DNA of 64,000 bases from Shewanella acanthi. Its GTDB lineage: Bacteria > Pseudomonadota > Gammaproteobacteria > Enterobacterales > Shewanellaceae. Shown piece after piece: positions 1 to 8,576 of the stretch. Below the pieces are notes generated by a model. That model was not told where the DNA came from and did not search any database. It saw only the letters and a program-made list of their open reading frames with translations. The stretch spans positions 2,480,001-2,544,000 of the forward strand of contig NZ_CP080413.1 of assembly GCF_019457475.1 (NCBI RefSeq), in the 5' to 3' direction. Positions within the stretch are counted from its first letter, which is position 1. The number at the start of each line of letters is the position of its first letter. The position numbers were made by a program, and so were the translations under genes.

Positions 1-136
1 ATTCGCTGGCATCAAATTTTGTTATAGGTGCGATACCACTTGTACCCGAAAGCAGTGCTTTCCAAGTTGTATCGACGGTGTTCCCAACGGGGGTTACTAA
101 TCCTAAACCGGTTACCACTACACGACGTTTAGACAC
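1..136 (-). CDS. fabF: 3-oxoacyl-[ACP] synthase II, N-terminal fragment
   Basis: Only the first 45 codons are in the window; the gene runs off the left edge. The reading starts at a GTG (134-136), giving [12 protein letters not shown]..., the usual FabF amino terminus, followed by a TPVGN stretch. An AAGGTGA ribosome-binding sequence lies a few bases upstream. FabF elongates acyl-ACP with malonyl-ACP and controls thermal adjustment of unsaturated fatty acids in enterobacteria. It is the last gene seen of the fab cluster and lies downstream of a strong hairpin after acpP, so it is probably expressed by read-through or from its own promoter in the 137-330 leader. Catalytic Cys and His residues are outside the window. 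Confidence 0.95.
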   Translation of the reverse strand, partial: MSKRRVVVTGLGLVTPVGNTVDTTWKALLSGTSGIAPITKFDASE

Positions 137-330
137 GGCAGTCACCTTTTGAATGCTAAATAGATAAAGTTATGACAGATAAAAACGGGATTTTCTATCA
201 TTTACAGGACTCGCCAATCTGCGGCGACTATCTCTTGGAAAAAGACCTTGAGATCCAGAGATAAATGAATGGCACAAATGCAGAATGAGGCGGGGTTAAA
301 ACAGATGTTTAAGTACAAAGGCCCAAACAA

Positions 331-359
331 AAACAGGCGGCATAATTGCCGCCTGTTTT
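331..359 (-). terminator. Rho-independent terminator/attenuator after acpP
   Basis: A perfect inverted repeat AACAGGCGGC / GCCGCCTGTT with a 6-base loop is followed on the minus strand by a T-rich run. It lies 14 bases past the acpP stop and before fabF, so it should end most acpP transcripts and let only part continue into fabF. Confidence 0.85.
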
Positions 360-372
360 CAAGAATTCAGGA

Positions 373-606
373 TTACTGATTCTTAGAAACGTAATCGATC
401 GCTGCTTGAACAGTAGTGATCTTTTCAGCTTCTTCATCAGGGATCTCGGTGTCAAACTCTTCTTCCAGAGCCATAACCAACTCAACAGTGTCCAGAGAAT
501 CTGCACCCAGATCGTCAACGAAAGATGCCGCTGGTTTAACGTCTTCTTCTTTAACGCCCAGTTGCTCTACAATGATTTTCTTTACACGTTCTTCGATGTT
601 GCTCAT
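373..606 (-). CDS. acpP: Acyl carrier protein
   Basis: A 77-residue, highly acidic protein carrying growing acyl chains on a 4'-phosphopantetheine arm. The attachment serine is S37 in the GADSLD motif. Length and sequence match the very conserved enterobacterial ACP. It sits between fabG and fabF, as in most gammaproteobacteria. ACP is needed in far higher amounts than the enzymes around it, and the flanking DNA is consistent with separate control: a strong terminator directly downstream and two inverted repeats upstream between fabG and acpP (686-712 and 628-643). The start is fixed by the conserved MSNIEERV terminus, with a GGAAAG-type ribosome-binding sequence upstream. Confidence 0.98.
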   Translation of the reverse strand: MSNIEERVKKIIVEQLGVKEEDVKPAASFVDDLGADSLDTVELVMALEEEFDTEIPDEEAEKITTVQAAIDYVSKNQ

Positions 607-627
607 TAGTTTTCTTTCCTATTCAAA

Positions 628-643
628 TTACGCACTTGCGTAA
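628..643. promoter_or_regulatory. 16-bp palindrome upstream of acpP
   Basis: TTACGCA-CT-TGCGTAA is a perfect dyad 22-37 bases upstream of the acpP ATG. The central spacer is too short for a stable simple RNA hairpin, so an operator is as likely as an RNA structure. I cannot name a binding protein. Confidence 0.4.
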
Positions 644-685
644 GATTGCGAGTAGTTTATTAGATTTGGCTGACAATGCAAGCTT

Positions 686-712
686 AGATTTCGTGGTCTA
701 ACCACGAAATCT
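686..712 (-). repeat. Perfect 12-bp inverted repeat in the fabG-acpP gap
   Basis: AGATTTCGTGGT, loop CTA, ACCACGAAATCT. The RNA would form a 12-bp hairpin about 80 bases before acpP. It is not followed by a T-run in the minus direction, so a simple terminator is unlikely. An RNA processing or stability element, or an operator, is possible. Confidence 0.55.
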
Positions 713-768
713 CGCGCCAATAGATACCGATCACTACTCAAGTTGCGACAGTATCCCTGCCATCCGCC

Positions 769-1509
769 TTAAACCATGTACATTCCGCCATTCACATGCA
801 ATGTCTCGCCTGTGATATAAGCGGCAGAATCCGACGCTAAAAAGAGTACGGCATTAGCAATTTCTTGCGCCTGCCCTAATCGTTCCATCGGAACCTGAGA
901 CATGATAGCTTTTTGCTGATCTTCGGTCAGCTCATCAGTCATATCGGTCTGGATAAATCCAGGAGCGATAGCATTAACCGTAATTTGACGAGATGCAACC
1001 TCTCTTGCAAGAGATTTTGTGAATCCAATCAAACCCGCTTTTGCAGCTGAGTAGTTAACTTGACCTGCATTACCCATAGTGCCAACCACAGAACCAATGT
1101 TGATGATACGGCCAAAACGCTTTTTCATCATGGTACGCATTACAGGTTTAGATAGTCTGAATAATGATGTTAGGTTGGTATCAATAATATCTTGCCATTC
1201 ATCATCTTTCATTCGCATCAGCAAATTATCACGGGTGATACCCGCATTGTTGACTAGAATATCAACATCACCCGCTTTTTCTTTGATCGAGTCGAATAAA
1301 TCGGTGACGGATTGACTATCGGTAACATTAAGCACTAAACCGAAACCTTTGTCACCCAGATATTCTTGAATTGCTGCGGCGCCCTTCTCACTTGTTGCAG
1401 TTCCGACTACAACAGCACCAGCATCCACTAAGGTTTCAGCAATCGCACGGCCAATACCACGGCTCGCACCAGTGACTAGGGCAACTTTACCTGTTAAATT
1501 CAGGTTCAT
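769..1509 (-). CDS. fabG: 3-oxoacyl-[ACP] reductase
   Basis: A 246-residue short-chain dehydrogenase that reduces 3-oxoacyl-ACP with NADPH in the fatty acid elongation cycle. The nucleotide-binding TGASRGIG motif is at residues 13-20, NNAG at 87-90, and the catalytic triad S140, Y153, K157 (YSAAK) is intact. The length equals that of other FabG proteins. It follows fabD with a 9-base gap, so the two are co-transcribed; acpP follows after a 162-base gap containing inverted repeats. Confidence 0.97.
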   Translation of the reverse strand: MNLNLTGKVALVTGASRGIGRAIAETLVDAGAVVVGTATSEKGAAAIQEYLGDKGFGLVLNVTDSQSVTDLFDSIKEKAGDVDILVNNAGITRDNLLMRMKDDEWQDIIDTNLTSLFRLSKPVMRTMMKKRFGRIINIGSVVGTMGNAGQVNYSAAKAGLIGFTKSLAREVASRQITVNAIAPGFIQTDMTDELTEDQQKAIMSQVPMERLGQAQEIANAVLFLASDSAAYITGETLHVNGGMYMV

Positions 1510-1518
1510 ACAAACTCC

Positions 1519-2445
1519 TTATTCAGTTAAGGCGGCCAGGGAAGCTACGTCATTAACTGCTTGGGCAGAAAGAGATTTATTAATGCGTTTGGCAAGACCT
1601 GTCAATACTTTACCAGGTCCACACTCGACTAACTGAGTGATACCTTTTTCCGCCATTAATCCAACGGTTTCACTCCAACGCACAGGGCAATATAACTGAC
1701 GCACTAGGGCATCTTTGATGTCGGCAACATCCGTTGGTGATGCCACATCCACGTTATTAATGACTGTGATGCTTGGCGCGTTAAACTGAACATCATTTAA
1801 TGCAATAGCCAGCTTGTCTGCAGCAGGCTTCATCAACGCGCAGTGTGAAGGTACGCTAACCGGAAGCGCTACCGCCATTTTGGCGCCGGCGGCTTTACAG
1901 GCGGCAGCGGCACGTTCAACGGCATCTTTTTGACCCGCGATAACCACTTGGCCTGGGCTGTTGAAGTTAACAGGGCTGACCACTTCACCTTGGGCTGCTT
2001 CTTCACAGGCAGCAGCAATACCCGCATCGTCCAAACCGATTATGGCGTACATAGCGCCAGTGCCCGCAGGCACGGCTTGCTGCATCAGTTGACCACGCAG
2101 TTCAACTAACTTGATGGCATCTTTAAAATCAATCACGCCAGCACAAACTAAGGCTGAGTATTCGCCTAGGCTGTGGCCCGCTAACATTGCTGGCATGGCT
2201 TTACCAGAAGCGACATAGGCGCGCCAAATAGCCACACTGGCTGCTAATAATGCAGGCTGTGTTTTGTCGGTTTCGTTTAAGGTTTCGACTGGACCGTCTT
2301 GAATAAGCGCCCAAAGGTCATAGCCTAAAACGTCACTCGCTTCGGCAAAGGTTTGTCCTACAATTGGCTGTGTTTCTGCCAGTTCAGCTAACATGCCGAG
2401 GGCTTGTGAGCCTTGACCAGGAAATACAAAAGCTACATTTTCCAT
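1519..2445 (-). CDS. fabD: Malonyl-CoA:ACP transacylase
   Basis: A 308-residue acyltransferase that loads malonyl groups onto ACP. The nucleophile is S92 in GHSLGE, the oxyanion-forming QGSQ is at 11-14, the catalytic His lies in the VPSHCAL motif, and GPGKVLTGL is present near the carboxyl end. Length and all core motifs match FabD. It lies between fabH and fabG in the usual order. The 108-base gap to fabH is unusually long for this operon and contains an 11-bp perfect hairpin (2487-2519). Confidence 0.97.
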   Translation of the reverse strand: MENVAFVFPGQGSQALGMLAELAETQPIVGQTFAEASDVLGYDLWALIQDGPVETLNETDKTQPALLAASVAIWRAYVASGKAMPAMLAGHSLGEYSALVCAGVIDFKDAIKLVELRGQLMQQAVPAGTGAMYAIIGLDDAGIAAACEEAAQGEVVSPVNFNSPGQVVIAGQKDAVERAAAACKAAGAKMAVALPVSVPSHCALMKPAADKLAIALNDVQFNAPSITVINNVDVASPTDVADIKDALVRQLYCPVRWSETVGLMAEKGITQLVECGPGKVLTGLAKRINKSLSAQAVNDVASLAALTE

Positions 2446-2486
2446 CTCAAATTACCTGTGACGAACTTAACTTAATGAACAACGTC

Positions 2487-2519
2487 CGTACATTTTGAGA
2501 CTATCACCCAAAATGTACG
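2487..2519 (-). repeat. Perfect 11-bp inverted repeat in the fabH-fabD gap
   Basis: CGTACATTTTG and CAAAATGTACG flank an 11-base loop. The stem is AT-rich with no U-run after it on the minus strand, so it is not a classical terminator; it may be an operator or an mRNA processing/stability site. Confidence 0.5.
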
Positions 2520-2553
2520 TTATTAACGATCTGCAAGTCTTCAAGATATGCGC

Positions 2554-3513
2554 TTAAAAACGAACCAGCGCACTACCCCACGCAAAACCTGCACCAAATG
2601 CTTCAAGCAGTAATAATTGTCCACGTTGAATGCGACCATCGCGAACGGCTTCATCGAGTGCAATAGGCACAGATGCGGCTGAGGTGTTACCGTGTTTTGC
2701 AAGAGTGAGCACCACTTTATCTAAGCTCATATCGAGCTTCTTCGCGGTGGCATTGATAATACGGAAGTTGGCCTGATGGGGAACTAACCAATCGATATCT
2801 GCTTTATCGATATTATTCAAGCGTAATGTTTCAGTGACAACGTGGGATAACTGGGTTACTGCCACTTTAAACACATCATTACCTTTCATGGTCATAAAGC
2901 CAACGGCTTCTGAAGTTTCACCAACTCGCGGAGGGAAAGCGCATTTCAGTAAATCGCCCTGACGCCCATCGGCATAGATATGAGTCGAAATAATCCCCGG
3001 CTCATCTGAGGCACCAATCACCGCAGCGCCCGCTCCGTCACCAAACAGAATAATGGTAGTGCGATCTTCAGGTTCACATAAACGAGACAGTACGTCGGCA
3101 CCAATCACCAGCACTTTTTTAGCCGCGCCAGTTTTAACGAATTGGTCTGCAACAGATAACGCATACACAAAGCCTGAACAGGCCGCCGCGATATCGAATG
3201 CAGGAATGGTGTGAATGCCAAGCATGGCTTGAATTTCGCAGGCCGCCGCAGGGAAGGCATTTGCAGCACTGGTCGTGCCACAAATGATCATGTCGAGTTC
3301 AGAGGCTTCTATTCCCGCCATCTCGAGCGCATTTAATGCCGCACGGTAGCCCATAGTTGCAACTGTTTCATCTTCAGCCGCAATGCGACGTTCTGAAATA
3401 CCTGTGCGTTCAACAATCCATTGGTCACTGGTTTCCACCATTTTTTCCAAATCTTGATTGCTACGCACCTGCACTGGCAGATAACTACCAGTTCCGAGAA
3501 TTTTTGTATGCAT
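2554..3513 (-). CDS. fabH: 3-oxoacyl-[ACP] synthase III
   Basis: A 319-residue condensing enzyme that starts fatty acid synthesis by joining acetyl-CoA and malonyl-ACP. The catalytic cysteine is C112 in AAACSGF; the His is in the VPHQAN motif and the Asn in HGNTSAAS, so the Cys-His-Asn triad is complete. Length matches the family. It follows plsX by 9 bases with an AAGGAGG ribosome-binding sequence (complement of 3515-3521) just before the ATG. Paralogues (FabH2) exist in some genera, but the plsX-fabH-fabD context points to the main housekeeping copy. Confidence 0.97.
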   Translation of the reverse strand: MHTKILGTGSYLPVQVRSNQDLEKMVETSDQWIVERTGISERRIAAEDETVATMGYRAALNALEMAGIEASELDMIICGTTSAANAFPAAACEIQAMLGIHTIPAFDIAAACSGFVYALSVADQFVKTGAAKKVLVIGADVLSRLCEPEDRTTIILFGDGAGAAVIGASDEPGIISTHIYADGRQGDLLKCAFPPRVGETSEAVGFMTMKGNDVFKVAVTQLSHVVTETLRLNNIDKADIDWLVPHQANFRIINATAKKLDMSLDKVVLTLAKHGNTSAASVPIALDEAVRDGRIQRGQLLLLEAFGAGFAWGSALVRF

Positions 3514-3522
3514 AAGGAGGAA

Positions 3523-4551
3523 TCAGTTATTAATATCTAAAAGAATCGACTCTAAACGATCTTTTATCATTTCAGGGAGTCGACGTTGCGCCTCAGTCAC
3601 TGCCAGACTTATCGCCTGTAAATATGCAGTTTCATCAGCATTTCCATGGCTCTTTACAACTATTCCGCGCAATCCTATCAGACTTGCACCATTATAGTGG
3701 TCGGGGTTCATTTGACTAAGAACAGCCTGAATACGTGGGGCGATGAGTTTAGCCAATAAACGGACGAAGAAACCTTGCGTTAGACCACGTTTTAACTGAT
3801 GAACGAGCAGCTTGGCGATGCCTTCAGAGGTCTTAAGAGTGATATTTCCCACAAAGCCGTCACATACTATGACATCGACATTACCGGAATAGATTTCATC
3901 GCCTTCGATAAAACCGGTGTAATTGATTTGATGGGTCATCTGTAGAATTTGTGCAGCCTGCTGCACTTGGTCGTTACCTTTGATTTCCTCAGTGCCCACA
4001 TTGAGAAGCGCCACCTTAGGGCGAGCACGCTTATCGACCACTTCACAGAGCACTGAGCCCATCACGGCAAATTGGAATAGGGTTTCAGAGTCGCAGGAAA
4101 TGTTCGCGCCTAAATCCAATAGATAAACGGGTTTGCGGGTCACCGCGGGTAAACAACTAACTAAGGCGGGTCTATCGACACCAGGCAGTGTCTTGAGTAG
4201 CACCTTGGCCATGGCCATTAGCGCACCGGTATTCCCCGCACTCACGCAGGCATCCGCTTTACCATCTCGCACCAATTCAATCGCTAAACGCATAGAGCTG
4301 TTTTTACGCGAACGTAGGGCGTGCACGGGTCTGTCAGACATGCTTACCACTTCATCGGTGTGAATAACGTCTAATCGAGAAATTAATTGGGGATCTGCAT
4401 GACGCAGTAAGGGGTCTATTTCAGTCTTATCGCCGACTAAAATGATATTAAGAAAAGAGTGAGATTTTAGTGCCCGCAAGGCTGCAGGCACTGTGACGTG
4501 GGGGCCATGATCGCCACCCATCGCATCTAACGCGAGCGTCAGACTCGTCAT
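3523..4551 (-). CDS. plsX: Phosphate acyltransferase PlsX
   Basis: A 342-residue enzyme that makes acyl-phosphate from acyl-ACP, feeding PlsY in phospholipid synthesis. The amino terminus has the family motif [17 protein letters not shown] and DLGANISCD segments follow, as expected for the PTA/PlsX fold. The start is 15 bases after the rpmF stop, so the two genes are co-transcribed, the common arrangement linking ribosome and membrane synthesis. Nothing unusual is seen. Confidence 0.97.
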   Translation of the reverse strand: MTSLTLALDAMGGDHGPHVTVPAALRALKSHSFLNIILVGDKTEIDPLLRHADPQLISRLDVIHTDEVVSMSDRPVHALRSRKNSSMRLAIELVRDGKADACVSAGNTGALMAMAKVLLKTLPGVDRPALVSCLPAVTRKPVYLLDLGANISCDSETLFQFAVMGSVLCEVVDKRARPKVALLNVGTEEIKGNDQVQQAAQILQMTHQINYTGFIEGDEIYSGNVDVIVCDGFVGNITLKTSEGIAKLLVHQLKRGLTQGFFVRLLAKLIAPRIQAVLSQMNPDHYNGASLIGLRGIVVKSHGNADETAYLQAISLAVTEAQRRLPEMIKDRLESILLDINN

Positions 4552-4566
4552 TAGGAAACCAACAAA

Positions 4567-4737
4567 TTACTTGTTGATTACCTTTTTACCGCGATAGAAA
4601 CCATCTGCAGTCACGTTGTGACGCAAATGAACTTCACCGCTAGTAGCGTCAACAGACAGCTGAGCAGTGCTCAGTGCGTCATGTGAACGGCGCATACCGC
4701 GCTTTGAACGAGATTTTTTATTCTGTTGTACAGCCAT
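4567..4737 (-). CDS. rpmF: 50S ribosomal protein L32
   Basis: A 56-residue basic protein starting [20 protein letters not shown], the conserved L32 terminus. It is a structural part of the large ribosomal subunit near the peptidyl-transferase region. It sits between yceD (17-base gap) and plsX (15-base gap), the standard gammaproteobacterial order. This version has no CxxC zinc motif, as in E. coli L32. Confidence 0.97.
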   Translation of the reverse strand: MAVQQNKKSRSKRGMRRSHDALSTAQLSVDATSGEVHLRHNVTADGFYRGKKVINK

Positions 4738-4754
4738 TGGCCCTGTCTCCTAGA

Positions 4755-5279
4755 TTACTTGCTCTTCAGTTTTTCTAACACTGCAAACGGATTTGGACGC
4801 TCCTCTTGAGCGGGTTCGATCTCGCCTACAACTATGTCCATAGTCCCGATGTTGCAGTCAGTATCTTCATGCATTGGAATTATCGGCATAGCGACTATCA
4901 ATTCATCTTCGATCAATTGATGCAGACGTACTTCGCCAATTTCATTGCACTCAATTGGGTCATACGCATCCGGGAGCTCATCGATTTCTGCCTTAGTCCG
5001 GCATGGACCGAAGCAAAACTCGACCGTAACCTCAGTGGTATAAAGCGTCATGCATCGTTGACAAACCAGAGTGAGCTCCGTCACAGCCTTCCCTTTCAGG
5101 TAGACTATCCCCTGCAAATCTACGCCACATTCAATCGACACTGCCACATCGGAACAGTCGCCGGCACATAACTCATTTAATCTTTTCAATTGCTGCCCAG
5201 GCACAATCCCCTCATAGGTTGATCGGCTCGAGGCGGCGCGGATAGGATCAATTGAAACCGGTATCTTTACTGTTTGCAT
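4755..5279 (-). CDS. yceD: YceD/DUF177 family protein
   Basis: A 174-residue protein of the DUF177 family, genetically tied to 23S rRNA maturation and L32 in bacteria and chloroplasts. The conserved core CQRC (about residues 93-96), the cysteine in the EFCFGPCR segment and the YDPIE and IEDELI(V)A segments are present. The final NPFAVL..LK motif is also typical. The start matches E. coli YceD (MQ.VK.P...DP). There is no ribosome-binding sequence before the ATG, and a strong promoter-like sequence ends only about 12 bases upstream, so the mRNA may be almost leaderless. First gene of the yceD-rpmF-plsX-fab operon. Confidence 0.92.
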   Translation of the reverse strand: MQTVKIPVSIDPIRAASSRSTYEGIVPGQQLKRLNELCAGDCSDVAVSIECGVDLQGIVYLKGKAVTELTLVCQRCMTLYTTEVTVEFCFGPCRTKAEIDELPDAYDPIECNEIGEVRLHQLIEDELIVAMPIIPMHEDTDCNIGTMDIVVGEIEPAQEERPNPFAVLEKLKSK

Positions 5280-5290
5280 AAGGCGCGCAT

Positions 5291-5318
5291 ATTATAGTTT
5301 GAAAACGCTAGAGTCAAA
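5291..5318 (-). promoter_or_regulatory. Sigma-70 promoter of the yceD-rpmF-plsX-fab operon
   Basis: On the minus strand, a perfect TATAAT (5291-5296) is preceded by TTTGAC/TTGACT (5312-5318) with a 15-16 base spacer. The predicted start of transcription is near 5284, leaving only about 3-6 bases before the yceD ATG at 5279. Confidence 0.7.
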
Positions 5319-5541
5319 GAAAAATTTCTCACTTAGGTCGCAGATTGCGACATCCATGCTTCTCCAGCCCCAACATTGAAATTGACGGAAGCGAAATTTT
5401 ACCCAAGCACAGGGCGACACACAAGCATCAGACGTCTAAAATAGCCGCACTTATAGAAAAAGATCCGCGCGATCGCACGCAGAACCTGCAGAAATTCGTT
5501 AAGATTGCACTCAATATGTCATGTTTTCTTAAGGATCGTCC

Positions 5542-6126
5542 ATGTCATCGCAATTAGTATTGGCTTCCACATCAGTTTATCGCCAGGCGTTACTGCAAAA
5601 ACTCGCCCTCCCTTTTGAAGCCTGTAACCCCGATATCGATGAAACTCCAAACTCGAACGAATCGGCTAAAGAACTCGTGTTACGCCTTGCCAAGGCAAAG
5701 GCAAAAGCGGGCGCGAAAAACTTTCCACAAGGTTTAATTATTGGTTCAGATCAAGTCGCCGTTATCGATGGGAAAATCATTGGTAAGCCGCTTAATCGCG
5801 ATAATGCCATTAAGCAGTTAAGCATGGCATCGGGTAAATCCATCACCTTTTATACTGGGCTTGCGCTTTATAATGCAAACACTAATGCGATGTGCGCTGA
5901 TGTTGAAGCTTTTACAGTGCATTTTCGCGTGCTTACAGCAACTCAAATCACCGCCTATGTTGATAAAGAGCAGCCATTTTATTGTGCAGGTAGCTTTAAG
6001 AGTGAGGGACTTGGCATCGCATTGTTCGATCGACTTGAGGGACGCGACCCCAATACCTTGATTGGACTGCCGCTGATTCTACTCACTGAGATGTTACTTA
6101 GCCAAGGGGTTGATGTACTGTCCTAA
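5542..6126 (+). CDS. yceF: Maf-family nucleotide pyrophosphatase (YceF-like)
   Basis: A 194-residue Maf/HAM1-fold protein, divergent from yceD. The amino-terminal [12 protein letters not shown] matches the S-x-x-R phosphate-binding motif, and D70 in GSDQV is the general base. E. coli YceF hydrolyses m7GTP and the gene is likewise next to yceD and rluC, which favours YceF over YhdE; the family members act on modified or canonical nucleotides. An AAGGA ribosome-binding sequence precedes the ATG. Residue length is normal. Confidence 0.9.
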   Translation: MSSQLVLASTSVYRQALLQKLALPFEACNPDIDETPNSNESAKELVLRLAKAKAKAGAKNFPQGLIIGSDQVAVIDGKIIGKPLNRDNAIKQLSMASGKSITFYTGLALYNANTNAMCADVEAFTVHFRVLTATQITAYVDKEQPFYCAGSFKSEGLGIALFDRLEGRDPNTLIGLPLILLTEMLLSQGVDVLS

Positions 6127-6199
6127 GTCTTAGCTCTTAGGCCTTATTGGATCATTAAAACTGCCCGATTAAGGAGTTCAGTCACCTTATTGGGCAGTG

Positions 6200-7003
6200 C
6201 TACAAATATTTCAGCAGTAACTCAGGGGAATCTATCAAACCAATGTGATTTGCCTGATTAAGCTTAGCCGCACTGTGGGCGCCGTAAGTCACGCCAACAC
6301 AATCGACACCCGCGTTACTCGCCATGGTTAAATCGAGCAGCGAATCACCCACCATTAATGTCCGCTCGGCAGGGATATTATGTTCTGCTAGCAAACTTTG
6401 GATCATCTCAGGATGGGGTTTACTCATTGCTTCATCGGCGCAGCGTGCCCCAATAAAATAATGGGCTAAACCCGATTGCTCCCACACGCGTTCTAGCCCA
6501 GCTCTTGCCTTACCCGTCGCCACGGCCAGTAAATACCCTTGGCTTGAAAGTGTTTGTAAAAGAGGGACTACGTTATTGAATATCGGCGTTGGTGTGGTAT
6601 CGAGTTGCAGATACTGGGTTTTAAATTCGGCGCGCATGGCAATGTAATCGTCATCACTTCCTGTCACTAGGCGTGATGCCAACTTTTGCTGATAAGCTTT
6701 GTGGGATGCAGTCTCTTGCCTAACATTTTGTTCCACACTTAACTGCGAAGTCAGTCCCGCAGGAAAAAGTGTCTGCAGCGCCTGCGTCATAGACAAACCG
6801 ATAATATCGCGGATAGCCGCTTGCGATGGCACTGGCAACGCCAATGCCATCGCCATATTCTCAATACAGTTAATGATTTTGCCAATAGAGTCCATCAGAG
6901 TGCCATCCCAATCGAAAATCACTAGGTCGTATTTTCGATCGCTTTCAAGCAAAGACGGCACTTTTAGGTTATTTGGCACACAAGCTTTAGGGTGGTTAGA
7001 CAT
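6200..7003 (-). CDS. HAD-superfamily phosphatase (Gph/YcjU-like)
   Basis: A 267-residue haloacid-dehalogenase-type hydrolase. Motif I is FDWDGTL with D31 (nucleophile) and D33 (acid/base). Motif II lies near the VATGKARAG segment, the lysine is in SKPHPEMI, and motif III is MVGDSLLDL. A helical cap of about 100 residues lies between motifs I and II, as in phosphoglycolate phosphatases. The first 25 residues before the conserved core are longer than usual, so a later start is possible. It lies 16 bases downstream of rluC on the same strand, so they are likely co-transcribed. Substrate is not predictable from sequence. Confidence 0.85.
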   Translation of the reverse strand: MSNHPKACVPNNLKVPSLLESDRKYDLVIFDWDGTLMDSIGKIINCIENMAMALALPVPSQAAIRDIIGLSMTQALQTLFPAGLTSQLSVEQNVRQETASHKAYQQKLASRLVTGSDDDYIAMRAEFKTQYLQLDTTPTPIFNNVVPLLQTLSSQGYLLAVATGKARAGLERVWEQSGLAHYFIGARCADEAMSKPHPEMIQSLLAEHNIPAERTLMVGDSLLDLTMASNAGVDCVGVTYGAHSAAKLNQANHIGLIDSPELLLKYL

Positions 7004-7019
7004 ATAAATAAAGGAAAAC

Positions 7020-7979
7020 TTAAGCGCGTTTTAGCTTATCTAATACCATCTTTAGATTGTCATCTAACGGCGCCGACACTTGCATCACTTCATCATTTTC
7101 TGGATGAATAAACTGAAGCTGCGCTGCATGCAGGAACAATCTACTTAAGCCGATGGCACGCATGCTGTCGTCAAAGGCCTGCTCACTGTACTTTTCATCA
7201 CAGGCTATAGGATGACCCGTATATTGGCAATGTACGCGAATTTGATGGGTACGACCCGTCACAGGGCTTGCCTGCACAAGTGTACAACCTTGGTAACGCT
7301 GCACAATTTTAAAGCGGGTTTCAGATGGCTTACCCTCGGCATTAACGCGCACAATACGCTCACCGGATTTGAGTGTCAGCTTCAGTAGCGGCTGTTTTAC
7401 CACTTTATCCTTGGCCGACCATTCACCTTTAACGAGGGCCAGGTAATCCTTTTGCATCTTCTTATGACGCAGTTGGTCATGCATATGCTTAAGCGCGCTG
7501 CGTTTCTTGGCAACGAGTAACACACCCGATGTTTCTTTGTCGAGGCGATGCACTAACTCGAGGAATTTTTGCTGAGGGCGCAAGGATCGCAGCGCCTCAA
7601 TCACACCATAATCGACACCACTACCGCCATGTACCGCTATACCAGCAGGCTTATTTAGTACGATCAAATGATTGTCTTCATGCAGTATTCGATCTTCGAG
7701 CTGCGACACTCGACTCAAATTGGCAGAAGGCGCGGTACGGTTATCCTGCTCGGCCATTCTGACTGGCGGCACACGTACGACGTCGCCGATTTGCAATTTG
7801 TACTCAGGCTTAATGCGCTTCTTATTCACCCTTACCTCGCCCTTTCGGACGATACGGTAGATCATGCTCTTAGGAACACCTTTAAGCACTGTGATTAAAA
7901 AGTTGTCGATTCGTTGATCCAGGTTGTCTTCGTCAATCGTAATTAACTGCACCTGCTGCTGTGAAGATTGTGTATTCAT
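7020..7979 (-). CDS. rluC: 23S rRNA pseudouridine synthase RluC
   Basis: A 319-residue enzyme that makes pseudouridines at positions 955, 2504 and 2580 of 23S rRNA in E. coli. The open frame extends 15 codons upstream of position 7979, but the internal ATG gives exactly the length and terminus of E. coli RluC. An S4 RNA-binding domain covers about residues 24-85 (VPKSMIYRIVRKGEVRVNKKR region), followed by the RluA-type catalytic domain with D147 in HRLDKETSG. The gene is divergent from rne, as in many gammaproteobacteria. Confidence 0.94.
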   Translation of the reverse strand: MNTQSSQQQVQLITIDEDNLDQRIDNFLITVLKGVPKSMIYRIVRKGEVRVNKKRIKPEYKLQIGDVVRVPPVRMAEQDNRTAPSANLSRVSQLEDRILHEDNHLIVLNKPAGIAVHGGSGVDYGVIEALRSLRPQQKFLELVHRLDKETSGVLLVAKKRSALKHMHDQLRHKKMQKDYLALVKGEWSAKDKVVKQPLLKLTLKSGERIVRVNAEGKPSETRFKIVQRYQGCTLVQASPVTGRTHQIRVHCQYTGHPIACDEKYSEQAFDDSMRAIGLSRLFLHAAQLQFIHPENDEVMQVSAPLDDNLKMVLDKLKRA

Positions 7980-8576
7980 GATGTGCCATCTGCTTATAAC
8001 GGCGGTCATTGTACAACAAGTCACAAGAATTGTGCCTTTCCATTGCTGAATTTTTTGAATATTGCTATATTTCGACAGCGATTAGGGATAAGCCGTGAAT
8101 AAAGTGTTCACATGGTCCCAGTCCCAAGTGAAAAACTTGATAGATTGAAAATGAATTTCTCGATAGCAACTCATTGATTTGCAAATCGTATACAGAGTAA
8201 AAATACCAAAATGCGTTTTTTACGATTAAATCGAGATTCAACCTTATTATTACAGGGATTATCTAGAGTTTTTCTCACCGATTTCGAATAAACAAATTTT
8301 AACTTGTCGTCAGACAAACCGATTCGACTTGGGCATTACCGGAACGAAACTAAAGAATTTATGGGGTTGGTTGATGTTTTACAACGAATTCCTTGTTTTT
8401 GTAATCATTAAAAAATAAGCCATAAATAGGATGCGACACGCAGCGACTGCGTCTTACAGTAATGCGCACCTTTGCCTAGCCACTAGCCGTGAGGCTTTGT
8501 TTATCTACTGCTAGGCCCGTAATGCAGCGAAACGCGATTGTTTGATGACCTCTATTTAAAGAAGAATGACGTCATC
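7980..8576. promoter_or_regulatory. rluC-rne intergenic region, long rne leader
   Basis: About 600 bases without a gene between divergent rluC and rne. The left half is AT-rich and should hold both promoters, though I cannot pick convincing -35/-10 pairs. The right part (8438-8516) contains clear nested inverted repeats and would be transcribed as the rne leader. In E. coli, RNase E controls its own mRNA through a 361-base structured leader, so this is likely the equivalent element. Confidence 0.6.
8438..8516 (+). promoter_or_regulatory. Structured rne 5' UTR (candidate autoregulatory element)
   Basis: Three stems are visible: ACGCAG-CGA-CTGCGT (8438-8452), then GCCTAGC (8474-8480) pairing with GCTAGGC (8510-8516), which encloses AGCC-GTGA-GGCT (8485-8496). 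All stems are perfect. The position 60-140 bases before the rne start resembles the E. coli rne leader hairpins (Rfam rne5 type), but I cannot test homology. Confidence 0.5.

Noticed and set aside
5345-5557. 70-codon plus-strand frame upstream of yceF
   Set aside because: No recognisable product, overlaps the yceF start and lacks a ribosome-binding site.
8538-8576. Upstream ATG of rne
   Set aside because: The internal ATG at 8577 gives the strictly conserved MKRMLINAT terminus; the 13 extra codons lie in the leader.
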